Part shown: one piece after another, positions 23,931 to 34,875 of the stretch
Layout of the letters: each line of letters begins with the position of its first letter
How positions within the stretch are numbered: the stretch's first letter is position 1
Assembly: GCA_006503475.1 (NCBI GenBank)
Contig: RSEH01000243.1
Location: forward strand, 1 to 64,000
Source: Stentor roeselii
Taxonomy: Eukaryota; Ciliophora; Heterotrichea; Heterotrichida; Stentoridae
DNA: 64,000 nucleotides
Reading direction: 5' to 3'
Position numbers and translations under genes: made by a program
Notes under the pieces: generated by a model
The model's input: only the letters and a program-made list of their open reading frames with translations
Database searches by the model: none
Told to the model about the DNA's origin: nothing

Positions 23931-25037
23931 TTATTACAACTATGGAATGTGAGATAATTTTTAACTGCAAAGAAATCTAAATCATTGGCAAAGACAATTA
24001 CAAATCATAATTAGAATAGTTTAAAGGATTAAAATATGCTTTACTAGTTTAAAATATGATTTAATAATGACTAGGTTTAAATTGACTTACTGATGATCCT
24101 TCAACTGAAGCTTGAGAAGATGCATGATATGTCAGCCATCTATCAATGTTTTAAATGGGCATCCTAAGTTTGAAGAATATCTTTTTTATAGTTAGGATCA
24201 TTTAAAATTTATTCATTGATATGGGCATTTATTTGAATATAACTGTTTGCTAGATATGAAGTTTATAAGACGATGTGCATCTATTTTTACATTTCGGCCT
24301 AATGTCCTTAAGAAGTTGCATATATTTTAGAGCCTTTATTTCTAATTCTGCATTATAATCTTTGCAAATTCTAAAGTTTATGATTTTATTATTGTAATTG
24401 GCTCAAGTTAAGGAGACTTAATCAGAAGAATCACTATGCTTACAGTATCAGAGAAATCTTAATTTTTTGTGTATTCTATTTTATGATTACAAATATATTT
24501 ACTATTGTCAAGGAAATATCTAGAATGTGATTTTAAATACTGAAATATATTTATTATCAGAAAATTAATGGATTTCATATCACTGAGTAGAGCATGATTT
24601 CAACTACCTTAAGCTTAATAAAAAGTTTATTAACCATTTTCAATATTCTAGTTAAATTATCAGGATAATCAAAACCTTGCAATTTTCAATAAGGTTTTAT
24701 CATATCTTCAAACATCTATAAAATAAAAACTTTTACTATAACTGAATTTTATAACTAAATCTCTTATAATGATAATCTTGATTTATCATAAAAAAAAGAA
24801 ACCCTAATATTGAAGTTTTTAAAGATATATAATGTAATTTATTTTATAAGAAAATCTTTAGTACTAGTTTATGAAATAAATTTTAATATTTTAAGATCTT
24901 CATCTATTCAATCAGAATAATTGTTCTCATAAATTAAAAGGAAATTATAAAGATTTGGTTCGATAAAAATTCAATTATAGTATTTTTCTAACCGAAAGAC
25001 ATATATAATTATTGAATATTCTAAACTTATTATTGTT
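23931..25037. other. AT-rich gap
   Basis: About 1.1 kb downstream of the long HELxN gene. No frame, repeat or RNA gene supported. Confidence 0.5.
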
Positions 25038-26816
25038 TTAATACTTCAATTGGCATGGTAACCAACGAGGAGAAATTAAACCATACAAACTTCCACAATT
25101 ACCAAAAAAAATTATATCTTGTGATCTGGAGAGGGGCAATAATGGTTCGTTATCATTTTGTTTTACGGTAAAATATTCATTCCTAAATTCTTTAATGTCA
25201 TATGGATACACTCCTCTCAATAAAAAAATTGCTTGAGTGTAGTAAATATGTATCAATTGCTCTCCGAATACAAGAGTTTCAAAAGATATGCCACCTTCAT
25301 TCGGTTCGCTCTTATCAAGATCTGAAATAATTCTTCGATTTGTTTGTTCTACACAATCAAAACAAGTCCTTTGTAAGTAATTAGCAAGTTCATGTAAATA
25401 TAAAACAAAGTTACCTCCAAGTTTATGATCATCTTTAAAGTTTCCTGATTCAAAAAATTTCAATGTTATCTGCTGAGTTTTCAATGTAATTCCTGTTATT
25501 TTATCTGGAAAACTCATAAAATAAATGTTGGGAGTGACTTTCCAAAGTATTTGCTCAAGAGAAAATTCCGTCTTATTAAATCTTTCTAAAATTTCTCTGA
25601 TTGGGCTCTTAAGTGCGAGTGAAATAAATTTATTGCAGACCTCAACTTTTATTTTCTCAAACTTCAAATTTTTATACATATCTCTTAAGAAAAACTTGTA
25701 ATAAGAAGATTGATAGCAAGGATCACTGGCTCCTAACATAATTTCACAAATGGTTTGACTAATATTGGAAGGCAAGCCTCTTAAAAACCTAAAAGCTTTT
25801 AGTAAGTTCAAGCCTTTTATTCGAAATTCTAGAAATGTGAATAACTCATTCAAACATCTTGATAAGGAAATGAACATGGAATTTAGAGTATATAGGAATA
25901 TTTTTTCGAATTCAACATAATTTGACTCAGAAGAATTTATATTTACATTGAGAAAACTTTTTTCATTATCTAAAAAATCGATTTTTGAGTTTTCTAAAAT
26001 TTGATTGATTTCATTGGTACCCAAATTTATAAAAGTATTTGAAAAATTTAAAGGTAAACTTTCAAAGTTATCAAGGTTTTTTATGAGTTTTATTATTTTT
26101 TTATCGAGAGTCTCACAAATAATCTCAACCCTTGAACGTTTGATTCGTTGTTCATAACGTTGGTTGTTAAGGAAAATTAAATTACTTTTTTCTTGAGTGT
26201 TTAGAGATGAGTTATTGATAAGGTCTGCTATTGTTTTATTCAATCTTTTCGCATAAGACATCTTCAAATCAAAACATTGATCATAAGCTTTATTTATAAC
26301 AATTTTTATATTTCTATCTTCTGAACTATTAAAAATAATTAATTCTCTCTTAATTGAACTCATATTTCCTAATAAATGTGATAATTCTTGAAAAAAATCA
26401 GAGTCAAAAATAATTTCAAATATCTCTGAAAGTTTCGCTCCTCTTTTAATAATGTTTAAAAAATTAAGAAATTTATCTGTTTCAAGGTCGAACCGAAAAA
26501 GTTTATTCTTTAAGTTTTTCTTTATTAACTTCAGTTCTTTAATGATCAAGTTTTCATTTATATATATTTTCAAGTAATTCAAGCATTCAAGTTTGATTTG
26601 AATTGTTAAAGGTTTGAATTCTGATGAAAAATTTTTTAAGATCAATTCTGATGCAAGATAAGATTTAAGAGGATGATTGAGACTTTCGATTGACCCTAAA
26701 GCAATTTCATCTTCAAAGGTTAATAATGTCTCGGCATCAAAAGATTCGAAATCTTTGAGTTCTCTGTAAAAATTGTTTCTTAGAGTTTCTAGACGATTAT
26801 ATAGATCATTTTCCAT
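25038..26816 (-). CDS. HELxN-motif protein, longer paralogue (592 aa)
   Basis: ATG at 26816 (MENDLYNRLETL). The first 400 residues are almost entirely helical with no recognised domain. The last 170 carry the same motif chain as the 335-residue protein at 11416-12423: GGNFVLYLHELANYLQR (His475, Glu476, Asn479), a Cys soon after, then EGGISFETLVFGEQLI. The shared order G-F-hydrophobic-LHELxN, then E-x-G-x-x-FE-x-x-x-FG, shows common descent although overall identity is low. The pattern resembles metallopeptidase-like families in which HExxH is followed by a Glu/Gly motif. Both copies have Asn in place of the second His. There is no signal peptide or membrane segment, so it should be soluble. 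Exact function unknown. Confidence 0.75.
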   Translation of the reverse strand: MENDLYNRLETLRNNFYRELKDFESFDAETLLTFEDEIALGSIESLNHPLKSYLASELILKNFSSEFKPLTIQIKLECLNYLKIYINENLIIKELKLIKKNLKNKLFRFDLETDKFLNFLNIIKRGAKLSEIFEIIFDSDFFQELSHLLGNMSSIKRELIIFNSSEDRNIKIVINKAYDQCFDLKMSYAKRLNKTIADLINNSSLNTQEKSNLIFLNNQRYEQRIKRSRVEIICETLDKKIIKLIKNLDNFESLPLNFSNTFINLGTNEINQILENSKIDFLDNEKSFLNVNINSSESNYVEFEKIFLYTLNSMFISLSRCLNELFTFLEFRIKGLNLLKAFRFLRGLPSNISQTICEIMLGASDPCYQSSYYKFFLRDMYKNLKFEKIKVEVCNKFISLALKSPIREILERFNKTEFSLEQILWKVTPNIYFMSFPDKITGITLKTQQITLKFFESGNFKDDHKLGGNFVLYLHELANYLQRTCFDCVEQTNRRIISDLDKSEPNEGGISFETLVFGEQLIHIYYTQAIFLLRGVYPYDIKEFRNEYFTVKQNDNEPLLPLSRSQDIIFFGNCGSLYGLISPRWLPCQLKY

Positions 26817-27634
26817 ATTTATAACCTAACCAAATTCAGATATTTATAAGATAAGCAAGTATTGTTTGGTTTCTCTTCAGATTTCTCATCATATAATTGA
26901 TTTTTTGCAATAAGTTCCTATCGGGATTGGAAAATTATTCAAATATATTAAATAAAATAATCTATATCTTATGAATATATTTCAATCAAGCTTGTAATAA
27001 TTACTCATAGAAATCAATTCAATTTTTCACTTGAAACAATTAAAACAAGATATTTAGAAAGAAATAACATATTTTAGTATTAAATCTTTACAGAAAACTG
27101 TTAAAGCTCACTTAATACGAGATTGAAACAATCTGGTGCTATCTTACATAAATTTTCTTCAGCTAATGAAGGTTTGAAATAATATTCAAATACTGAGAAT
27201 TTTTAAATTACTAAATATTTCGAAAATTGTTCATTTTCTCACAGCTTGCCCGAATCGCCAGTTAATCCTTATTGAGTTTCTAGTTCAGAAGTTTAGATTA
27301 TGATAATTAGAAATTTCATTTGATCATAAAAAATTTAAAAACTAAAATTTGTTTTCAAATACTAAACCAAGCTGAAAATTTCTAACTTTCCAAAGTTAAA
27401 TACACATTATCTCCAAACTAATAATTTTCTAGACTTTATTAATCCTAAATAATTTCCCCATCCTAATTTGACTCTAGTTTCATCTACCAAGAAAAAAAAA
27501 ATCTTTAAAACCCAATCCAGAAACACTAAAATCTCTTTCTTATCAACTAAAATCTCCAGATACCCATCTTTAGGCATCTTCTCATCATAATCCCTAGTTA
27601 ATCAACCCACCAATGGCCTTAATCTCGAATATAA
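26817..27634. other. Divergent intergenic region
   Basis: About 820 bp between the divergent HELxN and WD40-channel genes, so it must contain both promoters. It becomes A/C-rich over the last 200 bp before the channel start. No specific motif is supported. Confidence 0.5.
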
Positions 27635-30600
27635 ATGCTTGAAAGTCCAGATCTCTCTGAAGGTTTTATGACAGCTTCTTTCAAACCAGAATTCAGCAAC
27701 ACCCTAAGCATGCCTACACCCCCCCAGATCACTTCAACAAAATCACTAGACGACTACATTTTATATGAAATGAATGAAAAGTTGAATGAGGCAAATCAAG
27801 TTTCAGACATCGGCTTTCATAAAGACTTCGTTCGTGCGATTTCCATTTGCGCTGACGGAAGATTTGCAGCGAGTGGCTCTCTTGACAAAAAAGTCACAAT
27901 CTGGGACTTAATCGAAGTAAACAAGCGATTCCAAGAATACGAGCATCTCGACGCAGTAAACTCGTTACAATTTAGCCCAGACTGTAAATGTCTAGTTTCA
28001 GGATCAGCAGATACAACAGTTAAAGTCTGGAGTTTGACTCGTCGTCGAGAATATGCAACTTTTCGAGGACATTCGAAACAAGTAACATCAGTTGTATTCC
28101 TTCCAAGCGGGAAAACAGTTGTAAGCTGCTCAACTGACGGGTCTTTAATCTTCTGGAACCTTGCAAGTCGCACCCAAGAAAACATTTTAAAAGTGCAGGA
28201 AGGAGAATTGAACTCTTTATCTATTTCAAAAGACGGTCTTTATTTAGCCTCGATAAATGATAATAAAATTATCAGGCTTTGGAATGTGAATAGCTTAAAA
28301 GAAGAGATCACTTTGAAACAAAATGAACATAGAGCCATTTGTCTCGCTTTTTCACCTCAAGGAGATTTTTTAGCATCAGGGTCATCAGACTGCAAAGTTA
28401 ATTTTTGGAATCTTCAGTTGAAAAATGTTGAGTTCTTCCTTCAAGGTCATGTGAAAGCTGTCCTTGACCTCGCTTTTGACTCGACTGGGAAACTCTTAGC
28501 TTCTGGTTCTTCTGACAAAAGTATAAAATTCTGGGATATTGAAAATAGAAGAGAAAAATTTTCACTTTTAGGACATTTTTCATGTGTTCGGTCGATTTCT
28601 TTCTTAAGAGAATCAAACTTTTTGATATCTGGGTCTGATGATAAGTCAGTGAAACTTTGGAATCTTACTGGAAAACGTGAACAAATCATCTTTAGTGGAC
28701 ATTCAGACACGGTTAATTCACTTTCTTTATCAAAAGATTTGAAAATTATTGCATCTGGTTCTTTTGATAAAACAATAAAAATCTGGAATTTTGAATCGAA
28801 AACTGAAGAATTTACATTTAAAGAACATACGGAGAGTGTTTATTGTGTTTGTTTTAACTCGGATGGAAGATATCTTGCTAGTTGTGGAGATGATAAAGTA
28901 GTCAGAATTTTGGATATTGAGAGAAAATCACAAGAGTTTTTACTTGAAGGACATAAAAATAGCATTAATTGTGTTGTTTTTTCTAATGATGATCAAATTC
29001 TAGCAAGTGGAGATGATGATTATTTAATCAAGGTTTGGAGCTTTATGAAGAGAAAAGAAAAATTCACACTTGTTGGCCATGAGGGTCATGTTATTTCTGT
29101 GAAGTTTAATAAAAACTCTTCTTTATTGTTTAGTGCATCAAATGATCATACTTTGAGAATCTGGGGAATTGCTGATAGGAAAAATTTATTTGTACTTAAA
29201 GGACATCATAATTGGGTTAGATCTTTTGATCTTTCAAGCGATGAAAAGCTATTAGCTAGTGGTTCTTTTGATAAGACTATCAAAATCTGGAATCTTCAAG
29301 ATAAGTTGATTTTAAATACTTTAGTCGGTCATACTGAAAATGTCAGTAGTGTATGCTTCAGTCCATGCCAGAAATTTATTCTTAGTGGTTCATATGACTG
29401 TACAATGAAGGTTTGGAATTTAGAGCAAAAAAGAGAAGAATTCACAGTAAGAATACATTTGGACATAATAAGATCAGTATCCTGGACATCAGATGGAAAG
29501 TACATCTTAGGAGCCTCAGCAGACAACACATTTCGAGCCTGGGGATTAGAAGAAATAAGAAAAGAAGTAACTCTTTCAGGACACACTAGTTACTCCTGTT
29601 CATTAAATTTCTCATCCGATGCAAAATTCTTAGCGAGTTCAGGTTCAGACTCGAAAGTAATTGTCTGGAATTTAAAGACCAAAATAAAAGAACATGAATT
29701 TCCAGGATCTTCAAAAAATTACAGTTCTTTAGCATTTTCTCCTACTTCAAAATTTTTATCTTGCAGTTCAGAAGACTTTTGCATAGTCATTTGGGATCTG
29801 GAAACTGGAAAAGAAGAAGGAAAACTTGCAGGTCATACAGATTATGTCACTTGTATTCTTTATTCTTCTGATGGATCTTTATTATATAGTAGCTCGTTTG
29901 ATACTTCGATAAGATGCTGGAGAGTTAATGAAAAAGTCATAATTTTTTCATTTCATTGTAATTCGAATCCAATTTTAACTATTTCTCTTTCATATAACAA
30001 CAAGTTTTTGATTTCTGGAGGATATGATAAAAGTTTAAAGTTATGGAATATTGAAAAGCAAAGAGAGGATTATTCTTTTTTTGGACATTCAGGTATTGTT
30101 TATTCTACTTGTTTTTCACCTGATAGTGCACTGCTTGTAAGTGGATCGAAAGATAAAACTCTTAATCTGTGGAATGTTAAAAATAGAAGGCTTGAGTTTA
30201 CTTTTGTAGAGAAGTCAGAGTTTTATTGTGTTAGGTTCTCATGTGATAGTTCATTTATTGTAGCTGGTTGCGAGGGTGGGAATATAAATATCTATAATGT
30301 CAAGGAGAAGAGGCTAGAGTTTTCTATCTATAGAAATTTGAAAAGTGTTTATCCGGTATGCTTTTCCCCTTGTGGAAATGTTATAGCCGCAGGGTACTAT
30401 GATAACTTTATAAGAATCTTCGACATTGGAGAAAAGTTATATTTAAATACCGGATTTTCAGAGCTTTCAATAATGCTTGAAGACTGCTTTGAATCCTTAT
30501 CCTCAAACAAAAAATATTTACTACAAAAGACTCACTCAGGCTTCAAAATATTATCAAGCCCATCAATGACGCAAGTAACTCAACTCAAAATACTTTCATA

Positions 30601-32515
30601 CGAAAATTTTCTTCTATTTCTAGAAATAGAAGGAAGAAAAGTCCAGTTCAACCTTCCTCACCCCATCCAACTTTCAAAACGTGTGAAAGATTTACTCAGC
30701 TTCCAGAAGAAATTTAATTGTTTAGTAGAAATTCGAACTGAATGCTTTGATACTTATAGCAATTCTTACTCTCCTAATTCCACTTTTGATTCATTTTACT
30801 GTAATCCCCTTTACTTGCTTGGGGTAATCAACTGGTTGAACAAAGGAGATTTGAGTCAATTATCAAAACATTATCTTAAGTTCAGGTTGTTTTGTTTTAA
30901 TTACAGCGTCTTGCATTTCGCTGCATTTAAAGGAGAACATTTGGCTATAGAGAAAATTACTGAAGCTTCTGAGAGTACTTGCTTTAGAAGTGATGCTTTT
31001 GGAAAATCTCCGCTTTACTATGCAATTAAAAATAATCACCAGAAATGTATTCAAAGCTGTTTAAATTATTTGATAAATTATCAACCTTCTAGAAATGAAG
31101 ATTTGATTACTAGTCTGTTGGCAACTAGGCATGACTTTGAATTGATTCTTCAAAATTCTTCTTTGGAACTTCCGAATTTCTTGAATAAGCTTCTGCTTGA
31201 ATGTGAGTATATGAGTTTGCCAGGTGTTGATGAATTACCAATAATAGAGCTAAGAGATTACTTATTTCCTCAAGCAGAAGACTTTACCTTCGGTTCTTCA
31301 CAACAGAGTACTCCTGTGATAATAAAATACTCAGCATTTGAACTCCCACTGCAACCTTATTCTCATGATAACCTTAAAGCTCTCAAAATAATAAGAAACT
31401 GTTCAAACACTCGAATTTACGACAATCTCATCGTCAAATATTTTATTGAATACAACTGGGAATCGATTTACTCTTGGGCCTTTATGTATTCTATTTTGAT
31501 CCTTCTTCAATTAATTTTCTTCTTATTTGCGGTATCAAAGGGAAGAACAGACTTTGTATCAATTCTTATGTTTTCGTTTATTTACCTTTTGATCTTCTCA
31601 TGGGAAGTACTGCAGATGGTTTGTACAGGCTCAGAGTACTTCTCTGATTATTGGAACTGGGTTGATTTATTAAAACTTTTGCTGGCTATTTACTGGGTAC
31701 TTGCAGGGTATCTAGAAATTGATTCTCCTTATGAATCTTTTTTCTTAGCGCTTCTCTTATTAATTAGAGGCTTAACTTTTTTCAGAATGTTTCAAGGGAC
31801 ACGTTATTATATTCACTTAATCCTAGCATCTCTAGAGAGCATAAAATACTTCATCGCTGTTTTCTTCTACTCAACATTCTTTTTTTCTGCTTTATTTTTC
31901 GTGATTGAGCCAGGTGATGGAACAATATCATGGCTGATTGAGCTTTGTAAGCGTTCTTGGCAGATCAATATAACCGGAGATACAGAAATAGACAAGAACA
32001 ATATCCTAATATACATAACAATATTCGTAGCGACCATTGTTAATGTCATCCTTATGCTTAACATGTTAATTTCTATACTCGGAGACAGCTACGACTTATT
32101 CATGGTTGAAAGAAACATCATCGACTGTAGAGAAAAAATCGACGTCGTTCTTGAATTTCAAACTGCCTTGTTTTGGAAAAAAGCTTTAAACCAAAATAAA
32201 TTTTTACATGTTCTTGCTTCACCTTTTGAAGATCATGAAAGCACTGATGATTGGCAAGGAAGGATTATCTTTAGTGAGAAAAAACAGGAAAAAAGAATTG
32301 AAGATCTAATTGCCAGGACTGCTGAAATTGAAAAAAATATCAATGAAACTGTTGCTAAATCTCATAAGGAGATCTCTTTGAAACAAAGTAACTTAGAAAA
32401 TTTGATAGATCAAAAAATTACTGAGACTCATGAAAAGGTGAATGAAATTAATGGAAGGATGCTTGGATTTGAAAATAAAATGGATGAGATTCTTAGTTTT
32501 TTTAAGTCTAAATAA
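27635..32515 (+). CDS. WD40-ankyrin-TRP-like cation channel fusion, 1,626 aa
   Basis: ATG at 27635. Residues about 55-935 are roughly 20 WD40 repeats of about 42 residues, many nearly canonical (SGSFDKTIKIWN occurs twice). Residues about 1085-1150 resemble ankyrin repeats (SVLHFAAFKGEHLAIEKI, then GKSPLYYAIKNNHQKCI). Residues about 1275-1490 hold six hydrophobic segments with a short loop before the last (PGDGTISWLIELCKRSW), then VILMLNMLISILGDSYDLF. This is the pore and S6 layout of TRP/polycystin-type channels. The last 80 residues are a coiled coil that could drive tetramer assembly. The predicted product is a membrane cation channel carrying a very large propeller array in place of the usual N-terminus. 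The frame is intact with no in-frame stop. Propeller plus channel in one chain is unusual, and the gating ligand is unknown. Confidence 0.85.
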   Translation: MLESPDLSEGFMTASFKPEFSNTLSMPTPPQITSTKSLDDYILYEMNEKLNEANQVSDIGFHKDFVRAISICADGRFAASGSLDKKVTIWDLIEVNKRFQEYEHLDAVNSLQFSPDCKCLVSGSADTTVKVWSLTRRREYATFRGHSKQVTSVVFLPSGKTVVSCSTDGSLIFWNLASRTQENILKVQEGELNSLSISKDGLYLASINDNKIIRLWNVNSLKEEITLKQNEHRAICLAFSPQGDFLASGSSDCKVNFWNLQLKNVEFFLQGHVKAVLDLAFDSTGKLLASGSSDKSIKFWDIENRREKFSLLGHFSCVRSISFLRESNFLISGSDDKSVKLWNLTGKREQIIFSGHSDTVNSLSLSKDLKIIASGSFDKTIKIWNFESKTEEFTFKEHTESVYCVCFNSDGRYLASCGDDKVVRILDIERKSQEFLLEGHKNSINCVVFSNDDQILASGDDDYLIKVWSFMKRKEKFTLVGHEGHVISVKFNKNSSLLFSASNDHTLRIWGIADRKNLFVLKGHHNWVRSFDLSSDEKLLASGSFDKTIKIWNLQDKLILNTLVGHTENVSSVCFSPCQKFILSGSYDCTMKVWNLEQKREEFTVRIHLDIIRSVSWTSDGKYILGASADNTFRAWGLEEIRKEVTLSGHTSYSCSLNFSSDAKFLASSGSDSKVIVWNLKTKIKEHEFPGSSKNYSSLAFSPTSKFLSCSSEDFCIVIWDLETGKEEGKLAGHTDYVTCILYSSDGSLLYSSSFDTSIRCWRVNEKVIIFSFHCNSNPILTISLSYNNKFLISGGYDKSLKLWNIEKQREDYSFFGHSGIVYSTCFSPDSALLVSGSKDKTLNLWNVKNRRLEFTFVEKSEFYCVRFSCDSSFIVAGCEGGNINIYNVKEKRLEFSIYRNLKSVYPVCFSPCGNVIAAGYYDNFIRIFDIGEKLYLNTGFSELSIMLEDCFESLSSNKKYLLQKTHSGFKILSSPSMTQVTQLKILSYENFLLFLEIEGRKVQFNLPHPIQLSKRVKDLLSFQKKFNCLVEIRTECFDTYSNSYSPNSTFDSFYCNPLYLLGVINWLNKGDLSQLSKHYLKFRLFCFNYSVLHFAAFKGEHLAIEKITEASESTCFRSDAFGKSPLYYAIKNNHQKCIQSCLNYLINYQPSRNEDLITSLLATRHDFELILQNSSLELPNFLNKLLLECEYMSLPGVDELPIIELRDYLFPQAEDFTFGSSQQSTPVIIKYSAFELPLQPYSHDNLKALKIIRNCSNTRIYDNLIVKYFIEYNWESIYSWAFMYSILILLQLIFFLFAVSKGRTDFVSILMFSFIYLLIFSWEVLQMVCTGSEYFSDYWNWVDLLKLLLAIYWVLAGYLEIDSPYESFFLALLLLIRGLTFFRMFQGTRYYIHLILASLESIKYFIAVFFYSTFFFSALFFVIEPGDGTISWLIELCKRSWQINITGDTEIDKNNILIYITIFVATIVNVILMLNMLISILGDSYDLFMVERNIIDCREKIDVVLEFQTALFWKKALNQNKFLHVLASPFEDHESTDDWQGRIIFSEKKQEKRIEDLIARTAEIEKNINETVAKSHKEISLKQSNLENLIDQKITETHEKVNEINGRMLGFENKMDEILSFFKSK

Positions 32516-32909
32516 GTTTAGTTAAGGACTTGCTTGATATATTATAATGCTGCTTATAAGATTGAAATTTATATTAAAGATTATCAGTTAAAAATAATAT
32601 AAAATAATAATCAGTTACATTAACTTTAATTATTATGAATCGTTACTCCTTGATTTTGAAATTTATTTATAATTGAAATTTATGATTACCAAAATGATTA
32701 AAGAAATGATACAAATGTTGTGAAAATTTTCTAAAATATATAACCGATAATCAATTCAAGAATCTGAAATTTTAATTATATGAACCTAAGTAAATAAAAA
32801 ATCTAAAAGATTTTACCTTTTGAAATAAAGTTATTTAGTTAAACTAACCATTAAAATACTGAAGCTTAAAAAAAATGCACTATACTCTAAGAAAACTCGA
32901 ATTATATCA

Positions 32910-33080
32910 AATTTCTATCAAAACTTCTCTATCAACCTAAATCTGGGATACTCGAATGGAATATAAGCCCTTACTTCAAAAAGCATATCTATTCCGGAGA
33001 TGCAAATAAAACTAAAATAAACTTTTCCTATTTGAGAAATTTTTAATATATAAAGAGAACATATCTTTTGTATGACACTC
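32910..33080 (+). repeat. Diverged copy of the segment at about 23180-23380
   Basis: The core CAAAACTTCTCTATCAA occurs in both places, followed by an alignable stretch with ATTCC(A/G)GAGATGCA(G/A)ATA and then AAACTAAAA. Further matching is weaker. One frame reads SIPEMQI in both. It is probably a relic of the same ancestral gene or of a dispersed repeat. Confidence 0.45.
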
Positions 33081-34651
33081 AAAAGATGTCACTTATCAAA
33101 TAGTTAAAAGAGAAAAACATGTATTTTCCAGAAAAATAATTAAGCAGAAATCAATAAAGAAAAAGATTTTGAAGCACTTTATATTCAAATGAAGTACCAT
33201 TTTAAGAACACAAAAATAATAAGTAACTCAAGTATCTGTAAAATTCCTAAATCTCTGAAATTTTAATTCGAAAGTAATAAGCAACCATTTATCTCAGTAT
33301 TTTTTTTAATAATTCCAAGAGTTTCTGAAAATTCTTACCGCAGGTTCTACAGAAAACAATTTGATTACCTAAAAACTAAAAGATCATCTAAAAATACCTT
33401 AAAGCAGGATAATTTCATGAAATTTGAAATACTCAAAAGTGTTTTGAAATAAATAAACCTTGGTTAAAAGTAATTGAATTTTAAAAATAAGAAGTAGGAT
33501 GCTATAAAAGAAACTCGGCCTCATTTGGGTTCTTGAAAATCTCTTGTGTTAAACCCTTAGTCTCTTATTTCTGTAATTGACAATTGGAGATGGTTAAGAA
33601 TAAAATTGTCTTTTAGTAAACTTTCTACCAAATCAAATATTTTAATTTTATTTTATTTTTATGCTTCTTTATCTGTTTTATAAAATTTTACTGTTTCGAT
33701 AATATTTTGTAGGGAATGTATATGTTTCCATTGCAGTCTAAAATATGCCTTCTCATGGTTTTTATAGGTAATTCAAAATCTGTAAATCTTTAAATATATT
33801 TATTTAATGCTAGATACTGGTTTGGACAATTAAAACTGAATCATATGTAGAATATATCATCTCAGGTCTGCAGTAAAAAAAAATTTGATAATTTTCAATA
33901 TTTGAAGTTGAAGTATTTTTAATACAATGTGATTATTTGTAAAATTATAATAATATAATAGTAAAATATTAGTTTCTATTTAACACTTGTTTCTCTATTA
34001 AAACTAAAATTCATAAATAATATAGATATAAAATTTAATTTTATTATTAGCCTTAAAAAACTAAAGCATCTTCATTCAAAATGATCAAATATTGTTAAAA
34101 TCATTGAAGAAATAATTATTGAACTATTTTAAATTTCTAAATACATTAAGAATCCTGAAAAAACATTAAAATATATCATAAGTTTTAAATTTAGCATCTA
34201 ACTCTATAGGAATAAAGTATCATAAGTAATCTTATCATGATATATACACAACTAACTATCTCTCTAAAATAACAAGAGATCCACCTAAATAAAATAGATC
34301 CTTATCAATTACTAAATCAATCCTCTATCAAAAACTGAAACAATAAACTCTTTGATTAAGAATTTTATCGGAATATCTATATAACCTAAAAAAATCAATA
34401 TAATACTCACAAACTTTAAATTACGTAAATAAAAACTTTAATAATCCAAATTCACAGAGTATTGAAAATTAAAAATATTTTCAAAGCTATCGATTATCAG
34501 CTGATATTATCATAGCCATTCTACCATTTATATACAAAAGCTCACATTCCCAAAACTTTCATAATCCTATCTAATTTCGCTAAAAATCATAAATTCTTCC
34601 CTAAGTCTTATTTAAATCTAAAAAATTCTAACTTTTCGTCTTTGCAGCAAT

Positions 34652-34758
34652 CAAAATCTTCCATTTATTCACCAGTTATCCAGTTATATTAATCTCTCCC
34701 TCAATTCCACTTCAATCCAAAACTTCCATTTATTCACCAGGTCTCCAGGTATAATAAT
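34652..34758. repeat. Two 42-bp direct repeats upstream of the DOMON gene
   Basis: The units are 34652-34693 and 34717-34758, sharing CTTCCATTTATTCACCAG and then TCCAG, TAT and TAAT in register. They lie 120-220 bp upstream of the ATG at 34876, so they could be promoter or 5' leader elements. They could equally be a chance duplication. Confidence 0.6.
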
Positions 34759-34875
34759 TCCTCTCAACTGATCATTCAACCCAAGCCCTTCTACCCAAAG
34801 CCTTGAAAATCCCAACATCTCAAATCAATCCTTTTTCAACAATATCAAAGTGTCTTCCCTAAACATCTCAAATAA

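Larger units (their letters stand above)
32516..34875. other. Long AT-rich intergenic region
   Basis: 2.36 kb between two plus-strand genes. It contains a decayed repeat copy (about 32910-33080) and a short duplicated element (34652-34758) just upstream of the DOMON gene. The final 250 bp are A/C-rich. No open gene on either strand. Confidence 0.5.

Noticed and set aside
27817-28185. Long minus-strand frames opposite the WD40-channel gene
   Set aside because: They are antisense shadows caused by biased codon use in the WD repeats; no motif, and the plus gene is certain.
33486-33640. Possible tRNA-like or structured RNA in the less AT-rich patch near 33.5 kb
   Set aside because: No T-loop signature, no cloverleaf stems I could pair, and no CCA-side acceptor match.
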